Below are positions 18,608 to 27,473 of a DNA stretch of 64,000 nt, one piece after another (within the stretch, counting starts at the first letter, position 1; each line of letters starts with the position of its first letter). This DNA is from Variovorax ginsengisoli (GTDB taxonomy: Bacteria; Pseudomonadota; Gammaproteobacteria; Burkholderiales; Burkholderiaceae_C). Made by a program: the position numbers and the translations under genes. The DNA is taken from contig NZ_JAUSRO010000019.1 of assembly GCF_030811835.1 (NCBI RefSeq), forward strand, positions 56,387-120,386, in the 5' to 3' direction. Below the pieces are notes generated by a model. That model made no database searches. It was not told the DNA's origin and saw only the letters and a list, made by a program, of their open reading frames with translations.

Positions 18608-19762
18608 ATGAACGAGAACACAGTCACCGACACGCTTCAGACCCAGTCCCCGCAAGCCGCAGCAACGACCGTCGACCCATGGCAGGCCGCATCCGCACCG
18701 CCGGACCCATCGGCCAACACCGACTGGCTCGACGCACCCGCCTCCGCAGTGGACACCGCCCATCAACTGGGCGCCGATCCTTCGGGCGATGGCTTCGGCC
18801 TGCACCGCCTGTGGGACGGCTCGCTGCCCATCGAAGCCTGGATCAACCATGGCCTGAGCTGGGTGGTGGTTCACTTCCGCCCTTTCTTCCAGACCGTGCG
18901 CGTGCCCATTGACAGCACGCTGGCCGGGGTGCAGAGCCTGCTGACCACCTTGCCGACGCTCGCCATGATCGCGCTCGTGGGCATGCTCGCCTGGCAGTTC
19001 ACCGGCCGTGCGCTGGCCATCGGCACGACGCTGGCCTTGCTGCTCGTCGCCATGCTGGGCATCTGGCCCGAGGCCATGGTCACGCTGTCGCTGGTGCTGA
19101 CCTCGCTGGTGTTCTGCCTGGCCATTGGCCTGCCGCTGGGCGTGCTGCTGGCCAGCAGCGACCGTGCACAGCGTCTGACGCGGCCGGTGCTCGATGCCAT
19201 GCAGACCACGCCAGCCTTCGTCTACCTCGTGCCCGTGGTGATGCTCTTCGGCATCGGCAACGTGCCTGGTGTGATCGTGACCATCATCTTCGCGCTGGCC
19301 CCTCTGGTGCGGCTGACCAACCTGGGCATCCGCCAGGTGCGTCCTGACCTCATCGAAGCCGCACGCGCCTACGGCGCTTCGCCCTGGCAGATGCTGGTGA
19401 AAGTGCAGCTGCCGCTGGCCATGCCCTCGATCATGGCAGGCATCAACCAGGCCTTGATGCTGTCGCTGTCGATGGTGGTGATCGCCTCGATGATCGCTGT
19501 CGGCGGTCTCGGCCAGATGGTGCTGCGCGGTATCGGCCGCCTGGACATGGGCCTGGCGACCGTCGGTGGCCTGGGCATCGTGCTGCTGGCCATCACGCTC
19601 GACCGCCTCACGCAGGCCATGGGCACGTCCCGCCGCGACAACGTCCGCCATTGGTGGCAGACCGGCCCGGCTGGCATGGCCTGGAAGCTGTTGCAGCGCC
19701 TGCAGCCCGCCACGGGCAATGACCGCTCGGCACCGCCTGCACTGGCCGCCGCGACGCACTGA
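18608..19762 (+). CDS. proW: Glycine betaine/proline ABC transporter, permease
   Basis: 384 residues. A polar N-terminal region of about 100 residues precedes the membrane domain, as in ProW. The binding-protein-dependent transport domain (about residues 150-345) includes the EAA loop EAARAYGASPWQML, which docks the ATPase. AALAAATH ends the protein. 18 bp after proV and 34 bp before the binding protein gene, so clearly one operon. Imports a quaternary amine or proline-type osmolyte; the exact substrate is set by the binding protein. Confidence 0.93.
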   Translation: MNENTVTDTLQTQSPQAAATTVDPWQAASAPPDPSANTDWLDAPASAVDTAHQLGADPSGDGFGLHRLWDGSLPIEAWINHGLSWVVVHFRPFFQTVRVPIDSTLAGVQSLLTTLPTLAMIALVGMLAWQFTGRALAIGTTLALLLVAMLGIWPEAMVTLSLVLTSLVFCLAIGLPLGVLLASSDRAQRLTRPVLDAMQTTPAFVYLVPVVMLFGIGNVPGVIVTIIFALAPLVRLTNLGIRQVRPDLIEAARAYGASPWQMLVKVQLPLAMPSIMAGINQALMLSLSMVVIASMIAVGGLGQMVLRGIGRLDMGLATVGGLGIVLLAITLDRLTQAMGTSRRDNVRHWWQTGPAGMAWKLLQRLQPATGNDRSAPPALAAATH

Positions 19763-19796
19763 AGAACACCATGACTTGCCCCAGGAAATTCAACGC

Positions 19797-20834
19797 ATGA
19801 AAATCACACGATCCTTTGCAGGCCATGGCCTGCTCGCGCTCGGCCTGTGCGGCCTGCTCGCGCTCGGACTGGTGCAACGCGCCAGCGCCAACGACGACCG
19901 ACCCGGCGAAGGCGTGACCGTGCAGCCGCTCAAGAGCTCGCTGGCCGAAGAGGCCTTCCAGACGCTGCTGGTTTCGCGTGCGCTCGAAAAGCTCGGCTAC
20001 ACCGTCGAGCCCATGAAAGACCTGGAACCGGCCACAGAACACCTGGCCATCGCCAACGGCGACGCCACCTTCATGGCCAACCACTGGAGCCTGCTGCATG
20101 CGGACTTCTACAAGAACAGCGGTGGCGACGCCAAGCTGTATCGCCAGGGTGTGTATTCCGACAACGCTGTGCAGGGCTACCTGATCGACAAGAAGACGGC
20201 CGAGCAGTACGGCATCACCCGCATCGACCAGCTCAAGGACCCAGCCATCGCCCGGCTGTTCGACACCGACGGCGATGGCAAGGCCGACCTGACCGGCTGC
20301 AATCCAGGCTGGGGTTGCGAACTGGCCATCGAGGCGCACCTGAGCGCCTATGGCCTGCGCGACAGCGTGACCCACAAGCAGGGCAGCTATGCGGCGCTGA
20401 TCGCCGACACCATCTCCCGCTTCAAGCAGGGGCAGCCCATCCTGTACTACACCTGGATGCCGTACTGGGTGAGCGCCGTGCTGCGCCCGGGCACGGACGT
20501 CGTGTGGCTTCAGGTGCCGTTCTCCGCCTCGCAAGGCAAGGATGGCAAGGTCGACACCCAGTTGCCGAACGGCCGGAACTACGGCTTCATGGCCAACCAG
20601 CAACAGATCGTCGCCAACCGGGCCTTCGTCGACAAGAACCCGGCCGCCGGCAAGCTGTTCGCAGTGATGCAACTGCCCATTGCCGACATCAACGCGCAGA
20701 ACCTGCGCATGAACGAAGGTGCGAATTCGCAGCAAGATCTCGAGCGCCATACCGACGGCTGGATCCGCGCCCACCAGGCGACGTTCGACGGCTGGCTGGC
20801 CGAAGCACGCGCCGCGGCGGACCACAAGCCCTGA
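19797..20834 (+). CDS. proX: Glycine betaine/proline ABC transporter, substrate-binding protein
   Basis: 345-residue precursor with a signal peptide (about residues 1-31, hydrophobic from HGLLALG to a cut after RASA) and an OpuAC-type binding domain. GEGVTVQPLKSSLAEEAFQT, NHWSLLHADFY and YYTWMPYWVSAVLRPGTDVVWL are ProX-like; the Trp-rich segments suit cation-pi binding of a quaternary ammonium. Two Cys (GCNPGWGCE) may form a disulfide, as in some ProX proteins. Ends directly against the convergent LysR gene (no gap). Confidence 0.92.
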   Translation: MKITRSFAGHGLLALGLCGLLALGLVQRASANDDRPGEGVTVQPLKSSLAEEAFQTLLVSRALEKLGYTVEPMKDLEPATEHLAIANGDATFMANHWSLLHADFYKNSGGDAKLYRQGVYSDNAVQGYLIDKKTAEQYGITRIDQLKDPAIARLFDTDGDGKADLTGCNPGWGCELAIEAHLSAYGLRDSVTHKQGSYAALIADTISRFKQGQPILYYTWMPYWVSAVLRPGTDVVWLQVPFSASQGKDGKVDTQLPNGRNYGFMANQQQIVANRAFVDKNPAAGKLFAVMQLPIADINAQNLRMNEGANSQQDLERHTDGWIRAHQATFDGWLAEARAAADHKP

Positions 20835-21758
20835 TCAGGCGACCGGCGCGTCTTCGGGCATGGCCTGGAAGATGCGCGTGAAGTCGCAGCACGACTGCGC
20901 CAGCATGACGATCGAGGCAGTCAATGCGCTGCGATGCTCGCCCTTGTGCATGGCCACATAGGGCACGGGTGGCAGGGGTGGCCGCACATCGAGCACCGCG
21001 AGCATGCCCGCGGCGATCAGCGGCTGCAGGCACTGGCGCGGCAGATAACTCACGCCCAACCCCGACACCGTGAGCCCCGTCAGCGCGATCAGGTTGCTCA
21101 CCACGATGGCGTCTGCGGGCACGACGCCCAACGCCTTCATCCACGTGTCGTAGAGCCGGCCGGTGCCCGAAGCCTGGCCCTGCACCAGCATGCGGTGGCG
21201 CGCCAGCTCGTGCAGCCGTACGCTGCCCGATGACGACAACGCGCCCGGCTTGCACATCCACGCACTTTCGACCTGCCCGATGGTCGTGCCGGGAATGCGC
21301 GCATCACCGAAGGCATCGGGCACGACGATCAGGTCGAGTTCGTCGGCCAGCAGCTTGTCGCGCAGCGGCAGGCTTCCGTCCACGTCGGGTTCCAGCGTGA
21401 CCTTGGGATAGTGTTGCTGGACCAGGCCGACGAGCCGCGGCAGCCACGTCATGGCCGTGAGTTCGGTCACGCCCAGGCGAAGGCGCCGCTCGATGACTTC
21501 CGGCTTGCCGAACTGCTCGACCGCCGCATCGCGCTGCTGCAGCAGCCGGCGTGCGAGCACGAACATCTCCTCGCCCTTTTCCGTGAGCCTTGCCGTGCGT
21601 TGGCTGCGGTCGAAGAGTGCGGTGTCGAACAGCATCTCCAGCTCGTGCACCCGCTTGGAAACGGCCGACTGCGAAGTGTTGAGCTTGTGCGCTGCGGCTG
21701 CAAAGCCACCCAGTTGGCCGATCCAGTAGAGCGCCTCGAGTTGCTTGAAGGTCATCAC
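20835..21758 (-). CDS. LysR-family transcriptional regulator
   Basis: 307 residues with the N-terminal HTH (LYWIGQLGGFAAAAHKLNTS then QSAVSKRVHELE) and a LysR substrate domain. It is divergent from the amino-acid binding protein and PLP-enzyme genes, with 142 bp between. A perfect 12-bp palindrome at 21790-21801, 32 bp upstream of its own start, is the probable operator. Likely controls uptake and breakdown of an amino acid by that pair. The start is the ATG at 21758 or the adjacent ATG at 21755. Confidence 0.9.
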   Translation of the reverse strand: MMTFKQLEALYWIGQLGGFAAAAHKLNTSQSAVSKRVHELEMLFDTALFDRSQRTARLTEKGEEMFVLARRLLQQRDAAVEQFGKPEVIERRLRLGVTELTAMTWLPRLVGLVQQHYPKVTLEPDVDGSLPLRDKLLADELDLIVVPDAFGDARIPGTTIGQVESAWMCKPGALSSSGSVRLHELARHRMLVQGQASGTGRLYDTWMKALGVVPADAIVVSNLIALTGLTVSGLGVSYLPRQCLQPLIAAGMLAVLDVRPPLPPVPYVAMHKGEHRSALTASIVMLAQSCCDFTRIFQAMPEDAPVA

Positions 21759-21789
21759 GGTGCGTTCCTCGCCCCAGAGAGGGGATCAT

Positions 21790-21801
21790 TGATTCGAATC
21801 A
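21790..21801. promoter_or_regulatory. 12-bp perfect palindrome, candidate LysR operator
   Basis: TGATTCGAATCA is fully self-complementary and lies in the divergent LysR/binding-protein gap, next to the AT-rich stretch 21802-21840. Function inferred from position and symmetry. Confidence 0.5.
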
Positions 21802-21900
21802 CTTTAAGGAATGCAATTCGAGCACAAAAAATCGCTTTTTGAAATCTCTGCGGACTTTCAGAATCGCCGTCACCCGTTTCACCTCAACGAAAGCCTTCCC

Positions 21901-22794
21901 ATGAACATCCGACTGCTGGCGCTTGCCCTGGGCACCGCCCTCCTCGTCTCCAACGCCATGGCGCAAGACAGCGACACGTTGCGCAAGATCAAGGAGACCG
22001 GCACGATCCAGATCGGCAGCCGCGACAGTTCCATCCCGTTCTCGTACCGGCTCAATGCCAGCGGCGAGCCGATCGGGTTTTCCAACGACATCTGTCTGAA
22101 GATCGTCGACGCGGTCAAGACCAAGCTCGGCCTGCCCAAGCTCAACGTTCAGTACACGACGCTGACTTCGACCAATCGCATCCCGCTGATACAGAACGGC
22201 ACGGTCGACCTTGACTGCGCGACCACCACCAACTCCGTGGCGCGCCAGCAGCAGGTCGCCTTTGCGCCGAGCCACTTCGTCACCAACATCACGGTGGCGG
22301 TCAAGAAGAACTCGGGCATCACCTCGCTGGCCGACCTGGGTGGCAAGCCGGTAGCGACGGTGACCGGCAGCACGTCGATCCAGCTGCTGCGCAGCTTCCG
22401 CCGCAGCGAGAACGTCGACGTTCAGGAGATTTCGGGCAAGGACACGGCGGACGCCTTCCTGCTGCTGGCCAGCGACCGCGCGGTGGCCTACGTGCTCGAC
22501 GACGTGCAACTCGCCGGACTGATTGCCACCGCGCCGAATCCCTCGGACTACGTGATCCTCAAGGACGTGGTGCTGCGTCAGGAGCCCTACGGCATCATGC
22601 TGCGCAAGAACGATCCGCAGTTCCAGGCGCTGGTCGACCAGACCATGATCCAGTTGATGAAGTCTGGCGAGATGGCACAGTTGTACGCCAAGTGGTTCAC
22701 CCAACCGATTCCGCCGAGCGGCGTGAACCTGAATTTCCCGATGAGCGACGCCGTGCGCGACGTTTACAAGAATCCGAACAACAAGGGCGTTTGA
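21901..22794 (+). CDS. Polar amino-acid ABC transporter substrate-binding protein (GltI-like)
   Basis: 297-residue periplasmic binding protein with a signal peptide (MNIRLLALALG to SNAMA, about 20 residues). Family landmarks: GTIQIGSRDSSIPFSY, GFSNDICLKIVDAVK, VDLDCATTTNSVARQ (a GltI-type hallmark) and YAKWFTQPIPP. Similar to glutamate/aspartate binding proteins. No permease or ATPase gene is adjacent. It is followed 17 bp later by a PLP-dependent enzyme, so the imported amino acid may be that enzyme's substrate. Confidence 0.9.
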   Translation: MNIRLLALALGTALLVSNAMAQDSDTLRKIKETGTIQIGSRDSSIPFSYRLNASGEPIGFSNDICLKIVDAVKTKLGLPKLNVQYTTLTSTNRIPLIQNGTVDLDCATTTNSVARQQQVAFAPSHFVTNITVAVKKNSGITSLADLGGKPVATVTGSTSIQLLRSFRRSENVDVQEISGKDTADAFLLLASDRAVAYVLDDVQLAGLIATAPNPSDYVILKDVVLRQEPYGIMLRKNDPQFQALVDQTMIQLMKSGEMAQLYAKWFTQPIPPSGVNLNFPMSDAVRDVYKNPNNKGV

Positions 22795-22811
22795 ACGCAC
22801 CGACACCGCAG

Positions 22812-24101
22812 ATGACCACAAACCATCCCCAGGGCCTGCTTTTCCCCGACGCGCTCCAGCAGGCCGTGCGCAGCCGCTTCCTCCACGTGAGCCACGACCA
22901 CCGGGGGCGCGAGCGCCTGTACTTCGACAACGCAGGCGGCTCGTTCCGGCTGCGCTCGGCGCTCGAACGGCTCGCGCAGATCGATGCAATTCCCGACAAC
23001 GCTGAACGCATCCACGACGTCGCCGAAGAACTGAAGACGATCCAGGCCAATGCGACGGCAGACGTCCGCACCATCCTCAATGCCGAGGGCGGCAGCGTGT
23101 ACGCCGCCCTCACCGCATCGGGCGCGATGTTCGACCTGGTCCGCGCCGTGGTCGAGAACGTGCCGGGCCAGAACATGGTCACGACCGCGCTGGAGCATCC
23201 GTCGGCCTACGACGCGATGGCGCAGTACGCCCAGCGGCTGGGCCGTGAATTGCGCGTGGCCGCCAGCAACCCCGCAACCGGCGGCATCGATGTGGAGGAA
23301 ATCCTCCGGCACATCGACGCCGACACCTGCCTCTTGAACGTGATCTACGCGTCGAACATCTCGGGCGCCAAGCTCGACCTGGAGGCCATCGTGCGGCGCG
23401 CGCGCGAAATCAAGCCCGACCTCTACATCCTGGTCGACGCGGTCCAGCATGCGCCGCACGGGCTCATCGACCTGCAGAAGACGCCGGTCGACGGCATCAC
23501 GCTGGCACCCTACAAGTTCTTCGGCTGCCGCGGCTCGGGCATCGCCTGGCTGTCGCCGCGCGCGGCCGTGCTTCCGCACGACAAGCTCAGCGGCAAGAAG
23601 GCCGACTTCTGGGACCTCGGCAGTTCGGCACCGGGCCAGTTCGCGGTGGTCACGGAAATCGTCGACTACGTCTGCTGGCTGGGCGGTCACTTCAGCGATG
23701 TCGCCGATCGCCGCGGACTGTTCGCGGCGGGCATCACGCACATCGAGTTGCACGAACGCGCGCTGCTGTGGCGCCTGCTCGAAGGCAGCGAAGCCGCGCC
23801 CGGCCTGCGGCACATGCCCGGCGTGCAGGTGTTCCTCGACCATCCGGACCTGACCCGGCGCGACCTGATCATCGGCATCGGGTTCGACGGCATCGACCAC
23901 ACGCAGGCTGTGCACGACTACGCCCAGCACGGTGTGACCGTGTATGAACGCGTGGTGAGCAGCATCTATTCCCGGCGCATGCTGGAATCGCTGGGCCTGA
24001 AGGGCGCGGTGCGCATCTCGCCGCTGCACTGCCACACGCCCGCCGACATCGACCGCTTTTTGCACGTGACCCGCACGCTGGCCGCGCGCGCCGCGGGCTG
24101 A
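22812..24101 (+). CDS. Class V aminotransferase-fold PLP-dependent enzyme
   Basis: 429 residues, cysteine-desulfurase-like fold. The cofactor Lys is in LAPYKFFGCRGSG and the Asp that contacts the pyridine ring is in LVDAVQHAPHG. LYFDNAGGSFRLRSA starts the domain. Such proteins include desulfurases, epimerases and lyases, so the reaction is not fixed. Pairing with a GltI-like binding protein under a LysR regulator suggests catabolism of an amino acid, perhaps a sulfur or beta-substituted one; this is inference. The start ATG 22812 was chosen over a TTG overlapping the preceding stop. Confidence 0.85.
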   Translation: MTTNHPQGLLFPDALQQAVRSRFLHVSHDHRGRERLYFDNAGGSFRLRSALERLAQIDAIPDNAERIHDVAEELKTIQANATADVRTILNAEGGSVYAALTASGAMFDLVRAVVENVPGQNMVTTALEHPSAYDAMAQYAQRLGRELRVAASNPATGGIDVEEILRHIDADTCLLNVIYASNISGAKLDLEAIVRRAREIKPDLYILVDAVQHAPHGLIDLQKTPVDGITLAPYKFFGCRGSGIAWLSPRAAVLPHDKLSGKKADFWDLGSSAPGQFAVVTEIVDYVCWLGGHFSDVADRRGLFAAGITHIELHERALLWRLLEGSEAAPGLRHMPGVQVFLDHPDLTRRDLIIGIGFDGIDHTQAVHDYAQHGVTVYERVVSSIYSRRMLESLGLKGAVRISPLHCHTPADIDRFLHVTRTLAARAAG

Positions 24102-24129
24102 AGCGCACGGAGGTCGCTACGGTCCTTCG

Positions 24130-25146
24130 TCAGCGCGGTGGTGGCAGCGGATGGCCGAGCGCGCGTTGCCATTGCCAGGACAGCACACGCTGGACATTCG
24201 GACGCCCGCCGACCAGCAGGGGCGCCTCCAGTGGAACGAGGCTGCCGGCGCGCCACTGGGCCACCGCAAAGCTGAAGGTGTACGCCGGCTCCTGTCCCAT
24301 CCGCAGGTCAGTGATACGCACGCGCCCTGCATCGTCTTCATCCACCTTGTAAAAGCCCTGGCTGAAAGATGCGATGCGCTGCGCGCCTTCGTCGTTGGCA
24401 ATCGCGCCGGCCAGCGCCGTGCCGCGCGCGAAACGATCGAAACGCACACTCGGCGTGGCGTCCAGCAGCGAATAGAAGCCCTCGTGATAGCTGTCGCCTG
24501 ACATCGCCACCACGCGCCACAGCACGCTGTTGAAGGCCGTGGGCGTGACCAGCACGCGTTCTGCGAAGATGCCTTGCGCCGCCAGCGAAGCCTGCGCCAC
24601 GCGCGCCGCCTGCTGCTGCGCCACCATGCCCCAGCCCAGGTAGGCCGTGCTCAACGCCAGGCCGATGATGTTGGCTACGCGACCGCGCCGGTCCTTGTGC
24701 CATGCCAGCGCAGAGGCCGTGCCGACCAGCAGCGGCACCGTGTACAGCGGATCGATGATGAAGACACTGCCCACGCCAAACGGGTGGTCGGTCAACGGCA
24801 GCGCCAGTTGGGTGCCGTAGACCGTCAGGGTGTCGAGCAGGGGATGCGTGACCAGCGCCAGCCAGAGCGCCAGCCACCAGCGCTTCCAGGCCGGCCACTC
24901 CCCCTGCAGGCGCGCCACGGCGGCCGCAAACGGCAGCGAGAACAGGGTCAGCCAGAACAGCGCATGCGTTTGCGCACGGTGCAGCACCATGTTGCGGATC
25001 GGGTCGCCGTGGTCGATGAGCACGTCGAGGTCGGGCAACGTGCCGGCGACCGCACCCCAGAGCGCCGCTTTCCACACGGCTGTGCGCCGACCCATGACCG
25101 CCACGCCAATGGCAGCGCCCAGCGCAATTTGAGAAACGGAATCCAT
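24130..25146 (-). CDS. DUF457/YdjM-family membrane-bound metal-dependent hydrolase-like protein
   Basis: 338 residues. The N-terminal about 190 residues are membrane-embedded, with the conserved metal-site pattern LPDLDVLIDHGDPIRNMVLHR, then QTHALFWL and THPLLDTLTVYGT (His/Asp residues). The remaining part is soluble and variable. E. coli YdjM is in this family; a phospholipase C-like hydrolase activity has been proposed for it. It converges on the PLP-enzyme gene. Confidence 0.85.
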   Translation of the reverse strand: MDSVSQIALGAAIGVAVMGRRTAVWKAALWGAVAGTLPDLDVLIDHGDPIRNMVLHRAQTHALFWLTLFSLPFAAAVARLQGEWPAWKRWWLALWLALVTHPLLDTLTVYGTQLALPLTDHPFGVGSVFIIDPLYTVPLLVGTASALAWHKDRRGRVANIIGLALSTAYLGWGMVAQQQAARVAQASLAAQGIFAERVLVTPTAFNSVLWRVVAMSGDSYHEGFYSLLDATPSVRFDRFARGTALAGAIANDEGAQRIASFSQGFYKVDEDDAGRVRITDLRMGQEPAYTFSFAVAQWRAGSLVPLEAPLLVGGRPNVQRVLSWQWQRALGHPLPPPR

Positions 25147-25326
25147 GGGCCGCTATTCTGCGGGCCGCGCAATGGCCTGCCGCGAGCAAGGTCCATCACC
25201 TTCGCGATCACCATTTGCACCATTCAGGAAACAGACAAGCACGCAAACCGGTGTGGTTCTTTGACAGGGGAAATCTAAGATGCGGGGCACAACGCCCCCC
25301 TTGTTTCAGCCCTTCAGGAGTTCCTC

Positions 25327-25944
25327 ATGAGCCACATTGCCATCATCGGCGCCACCGGACGCGCCGGTGGCCGCCTTCTCGAAGAAGCCTTGCGCCGCGG
25401 CCATACCGTCACAGCCATCTCCCGCCATGCCAGTGCCAAGCTGGCCGGCCGCGCCCATGTGAAACCGCTCGACGTCGACGTGCTGGACAGCGCCGCACTC
25501 GAGAAGGCCGTGGCCGGCCACGACGCCGTGTTCAGCGCCGCCCATTTCTCGACCGTTCCGTTCGCTGCGATCGTCGAGCCGGTCAAGCGCGCCGGCGTGA
25601 AACGCCTGCTGGTCGTCGGCGGCGCGGGCAGCCTGTTCGCAGCCCCCGGCGTGAAAGTGATCGACACGCCGGACTTTCCTGACGCCTACAAGGCAGAGGC
25701 TTCGGCCGGCAGCGCGTTCCTGGATGCGCTGCGCGACGAGACGGATCTGAACTGGACATTCCTGTCCCCGTCAGCGGAGTTCGTCGAAGGCAAGCGCACC
25801 GGGCAGTTCCGCCTGGGCAAGGACGACCTGTTGGTGAGCGCGCAAGGCCGCAGCTGGATCACGTTCGAAGATTTCGCGATCGCGTTCATCGAAGAACTTG
25901 AAAAGCCTGCCCACCCGCGCCAGCGCTACACCATCGGGTACTGA
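25327..25944 (+). CDS. NAD(P)-dependent oxidoreductase-like protein (NAD(P)H-binding, YwnB type)
   Basis: 205 residues, Rossmann fold with the dinucleotide motif IIGATGRAGGRLL at residues 5-17. LLVVGGAGSLF and WTFLSPSAEF are typical of the NmrA/BVR-B-like atypical short-chain family that lack the YxxxK pair. The ribosome binding site AGGAG lies 8 nt before the ATG. Monocistronic; stress-associated in many bacteria, substrate unknown. Confidence 0.85.
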   Translation: MSHIAIIGATGRAGGRLLEEALRRGHTVTAISRHASAKLAGRAHVKPLDVDVLDSAALEKAVAGHDAVFSAAHFSTVPFAAIVEPVKRAGVKRLLVVGGAGSLFAAPGVKVIDTPDFPDAYKAEASAGSAFLDALRDETDLNWTFLSPSAEFVEGKRTGQFRLGKDDLLVSAQGRSWITFEDFAIAFIEELEKPAHPRQRYTIGY

Positions 25945-25958
25945 CGCTCACCCCGGCC

Positions 25959-27356
25959 TCAGCGGCCGGTCATGTTCTCCGGCACCACCCACTGGTCGAA
26001 CTGCTCGGCCGTGAGGTGGCCCGAAGCGATCGCGGCTTCACGCAGGCTGCTGCCTTCCTTGTGCGCCTTCTTGGCAATGTAGGCCGACTTGTCGTAACCG
26101 ATGTGCGTATTCAGCGCTGTCACCAGCATCAGTGAGCGCTGCACCAGTTCGGCGATGCGTTCGCGGTTCGGTTCGATGCCCACGGCGCAGTGGTCGTTGA
26201 AGCTCACCATGCCGTCGGCCAGCAGGCGCACGCTCTGCAGGAAGTTGTGCGCCACCATCGGGCGGAACACGTTGAGTTCGAAGTTGCCCGAAGCGCCGCC
26301 GAAGTTGATGGCCACGTCGTTGCCGAACACCTGCGCGGCCAGCATCGTGACGGCCTCGCTCTGCGTCGGATTCACCTTGCCCGGCATGATGGACGAGCCG
26401 GGTTCGTTCTCCGGAATGCTCAATTCGCCGATGCCGCTGCGCGGGCCGCTGGCGAGCCAGCGCACGTCGTTGGCGATCTTCATCATGCTGGCGGCCAGCG
26501 TCTTGAGCGCGCCATGCGCGTGCACCAGCGCATCGACCGAGGCCAGCGCCTCGAACTTGTTGGGCGCCGTGACGAAGGGCAGCCCGGTCAGGCGCGCCAA
26601 CTCGGCGGCCGACTGTTCGGCATAGCCCTTGGGCGCGTTCAGGCCCGTGCCCACCGCCGTGCCACCCAGCGCCAGTTCGCACAGGTGCGGCAATGCAGCG
26701 CGGACGTGGCGCTCGCCATGATCGAGTTGGGCGACGTAGCCAGAGAACTCCTGGCCCAGCGTGAGGGGCGTGGCGTCCTGCAGATGGGTGCGGCCGATCT
26801 TCACGATGCCATCGAAGTCCTGCGCCTTCTGCGCCAGCGTGCCGCGCAGCTTGGCGATGGCCGGCAGGAGCCGGTGCGTGAGCGCCTGCACCGCAGCCAC
26901 GTGCATCGCCGTCGGGAACACGTCGTTGCTCGACTGGCTGCGATTGACGTCGTCGTTGGGGTGTACGACACGCGCCTCGCCACGCTCGCCGCCGAGCAAC
27001 TCGCTCGCACGGTTGGCCAACACCTCGTTGACGTTCATGTTGGTCTGCGTGCCGGAACCCGTCTGCCACACGACCAGCGGGAACTCGCCCGGGTGCTTGC
27101 CGGCGATGACCTCGTCGGCCGCGGCCACGATGGCGTTCGTCTTCTTCTCGTCCTGCAGGCCGAGCGCGTGGTTGACCACGGCCGAAGCACGCTTGACCTG
27201 GGCCAGCGCGGTGATGATCTCGGCGGGCTGCTTTTCGCCGGAGATGTCGAAGTTCTGCAGCGAGCGCTGCGTTTGCGCCCCCCACAGCTTGTCGGCTGGC
27301 ACTTCGATAGGGCCGAAGGTGTCGCGCTCGACACGGATGTTCTGGCTGGTCGTCAT
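25959..27356 (-). CDS. fumC: Fumarate hydratase, class II
   Basis: Fumarate to L-malate in the TCA cycle; iron-free and oxygen-stable. 465 residues, standard. Signature GSSIMPGKVNPTQ (catalytic Ser loop), with QSSNDVFPTAMH and GRTHLQDATPLTLGQEFSG. The ATG at 27356 opens MTTSQNIRVERDTFG; the upstream frame crosses the divergent fumarase and was rejected. Divergent from the class I enzyme with 117 bp between starts, so the cell carries an O2-stable and a 4Fe-4S isozyme side by side. Confidence 0.96.
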   Translation of the reverse strand: MTTSQNIRVERDTFGPIEVPADKLWGAQTQRSLQNFDISGEKQPAEIITALAQVKRASAVVNHALGLQDEKKTNAIVAAADEVIAGKHPGEFPLVVWQTGSGTQTNMNVNEVLANRASELLGGERGEARVVHPNDDVNRSQSSNDVFPTAMHVAAVQALTHRLLPAIAKLRGTLAQKAQDFDGIVKIGRTHLQDATPLTLGQEFSGYVAQLDHGERHVRAALPHLCELALGGTAVGTGLNAPKGYAEQSAAELARLTGLPFVTAPNKFEALASVDALVHAHGALKTLAASMMKIANDVRWLASGPRSGIGELSIPENEPGSSIMPGKVNPTQSEAVTMLAAQVFGNDVAINFGGASGNFELNVFRPMVAHNFLQSVRLLADGMVSFNDHCAVGIEPNRERIAELVQRSLMLVTALNTHIGYDKSAYIAKKAHKEGSSLREAAIASGHLTAEQFDQWVVPENMTGR

Positions 27357-27443
27357 GGAAAAAGCTCCGCTGTCAAAATAGGGGGCCTGCACAATTCGAA
27401 AAATGCGCAGCAAATCCTGACAGCATAGCCCCAAACGAGAATG

Positions 27444-27459
27444 GCTCGCATGTGCGAGC
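27444..27459. promoter_or_regulatory. Palindrome upstream of class I fumarase gene
   Basis: GCTCGCA-TG-TGCGAGC, perfect 7-bp arms, 14 bp before the ATG at 27474 in the divergent fumarase gap. It could be an operator or a 5' UTR hairpin near the ribosome binding site. Function inferred. Confidence 0.35.
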
Positions 27460-27473
27460 AATCCAACCCTACG

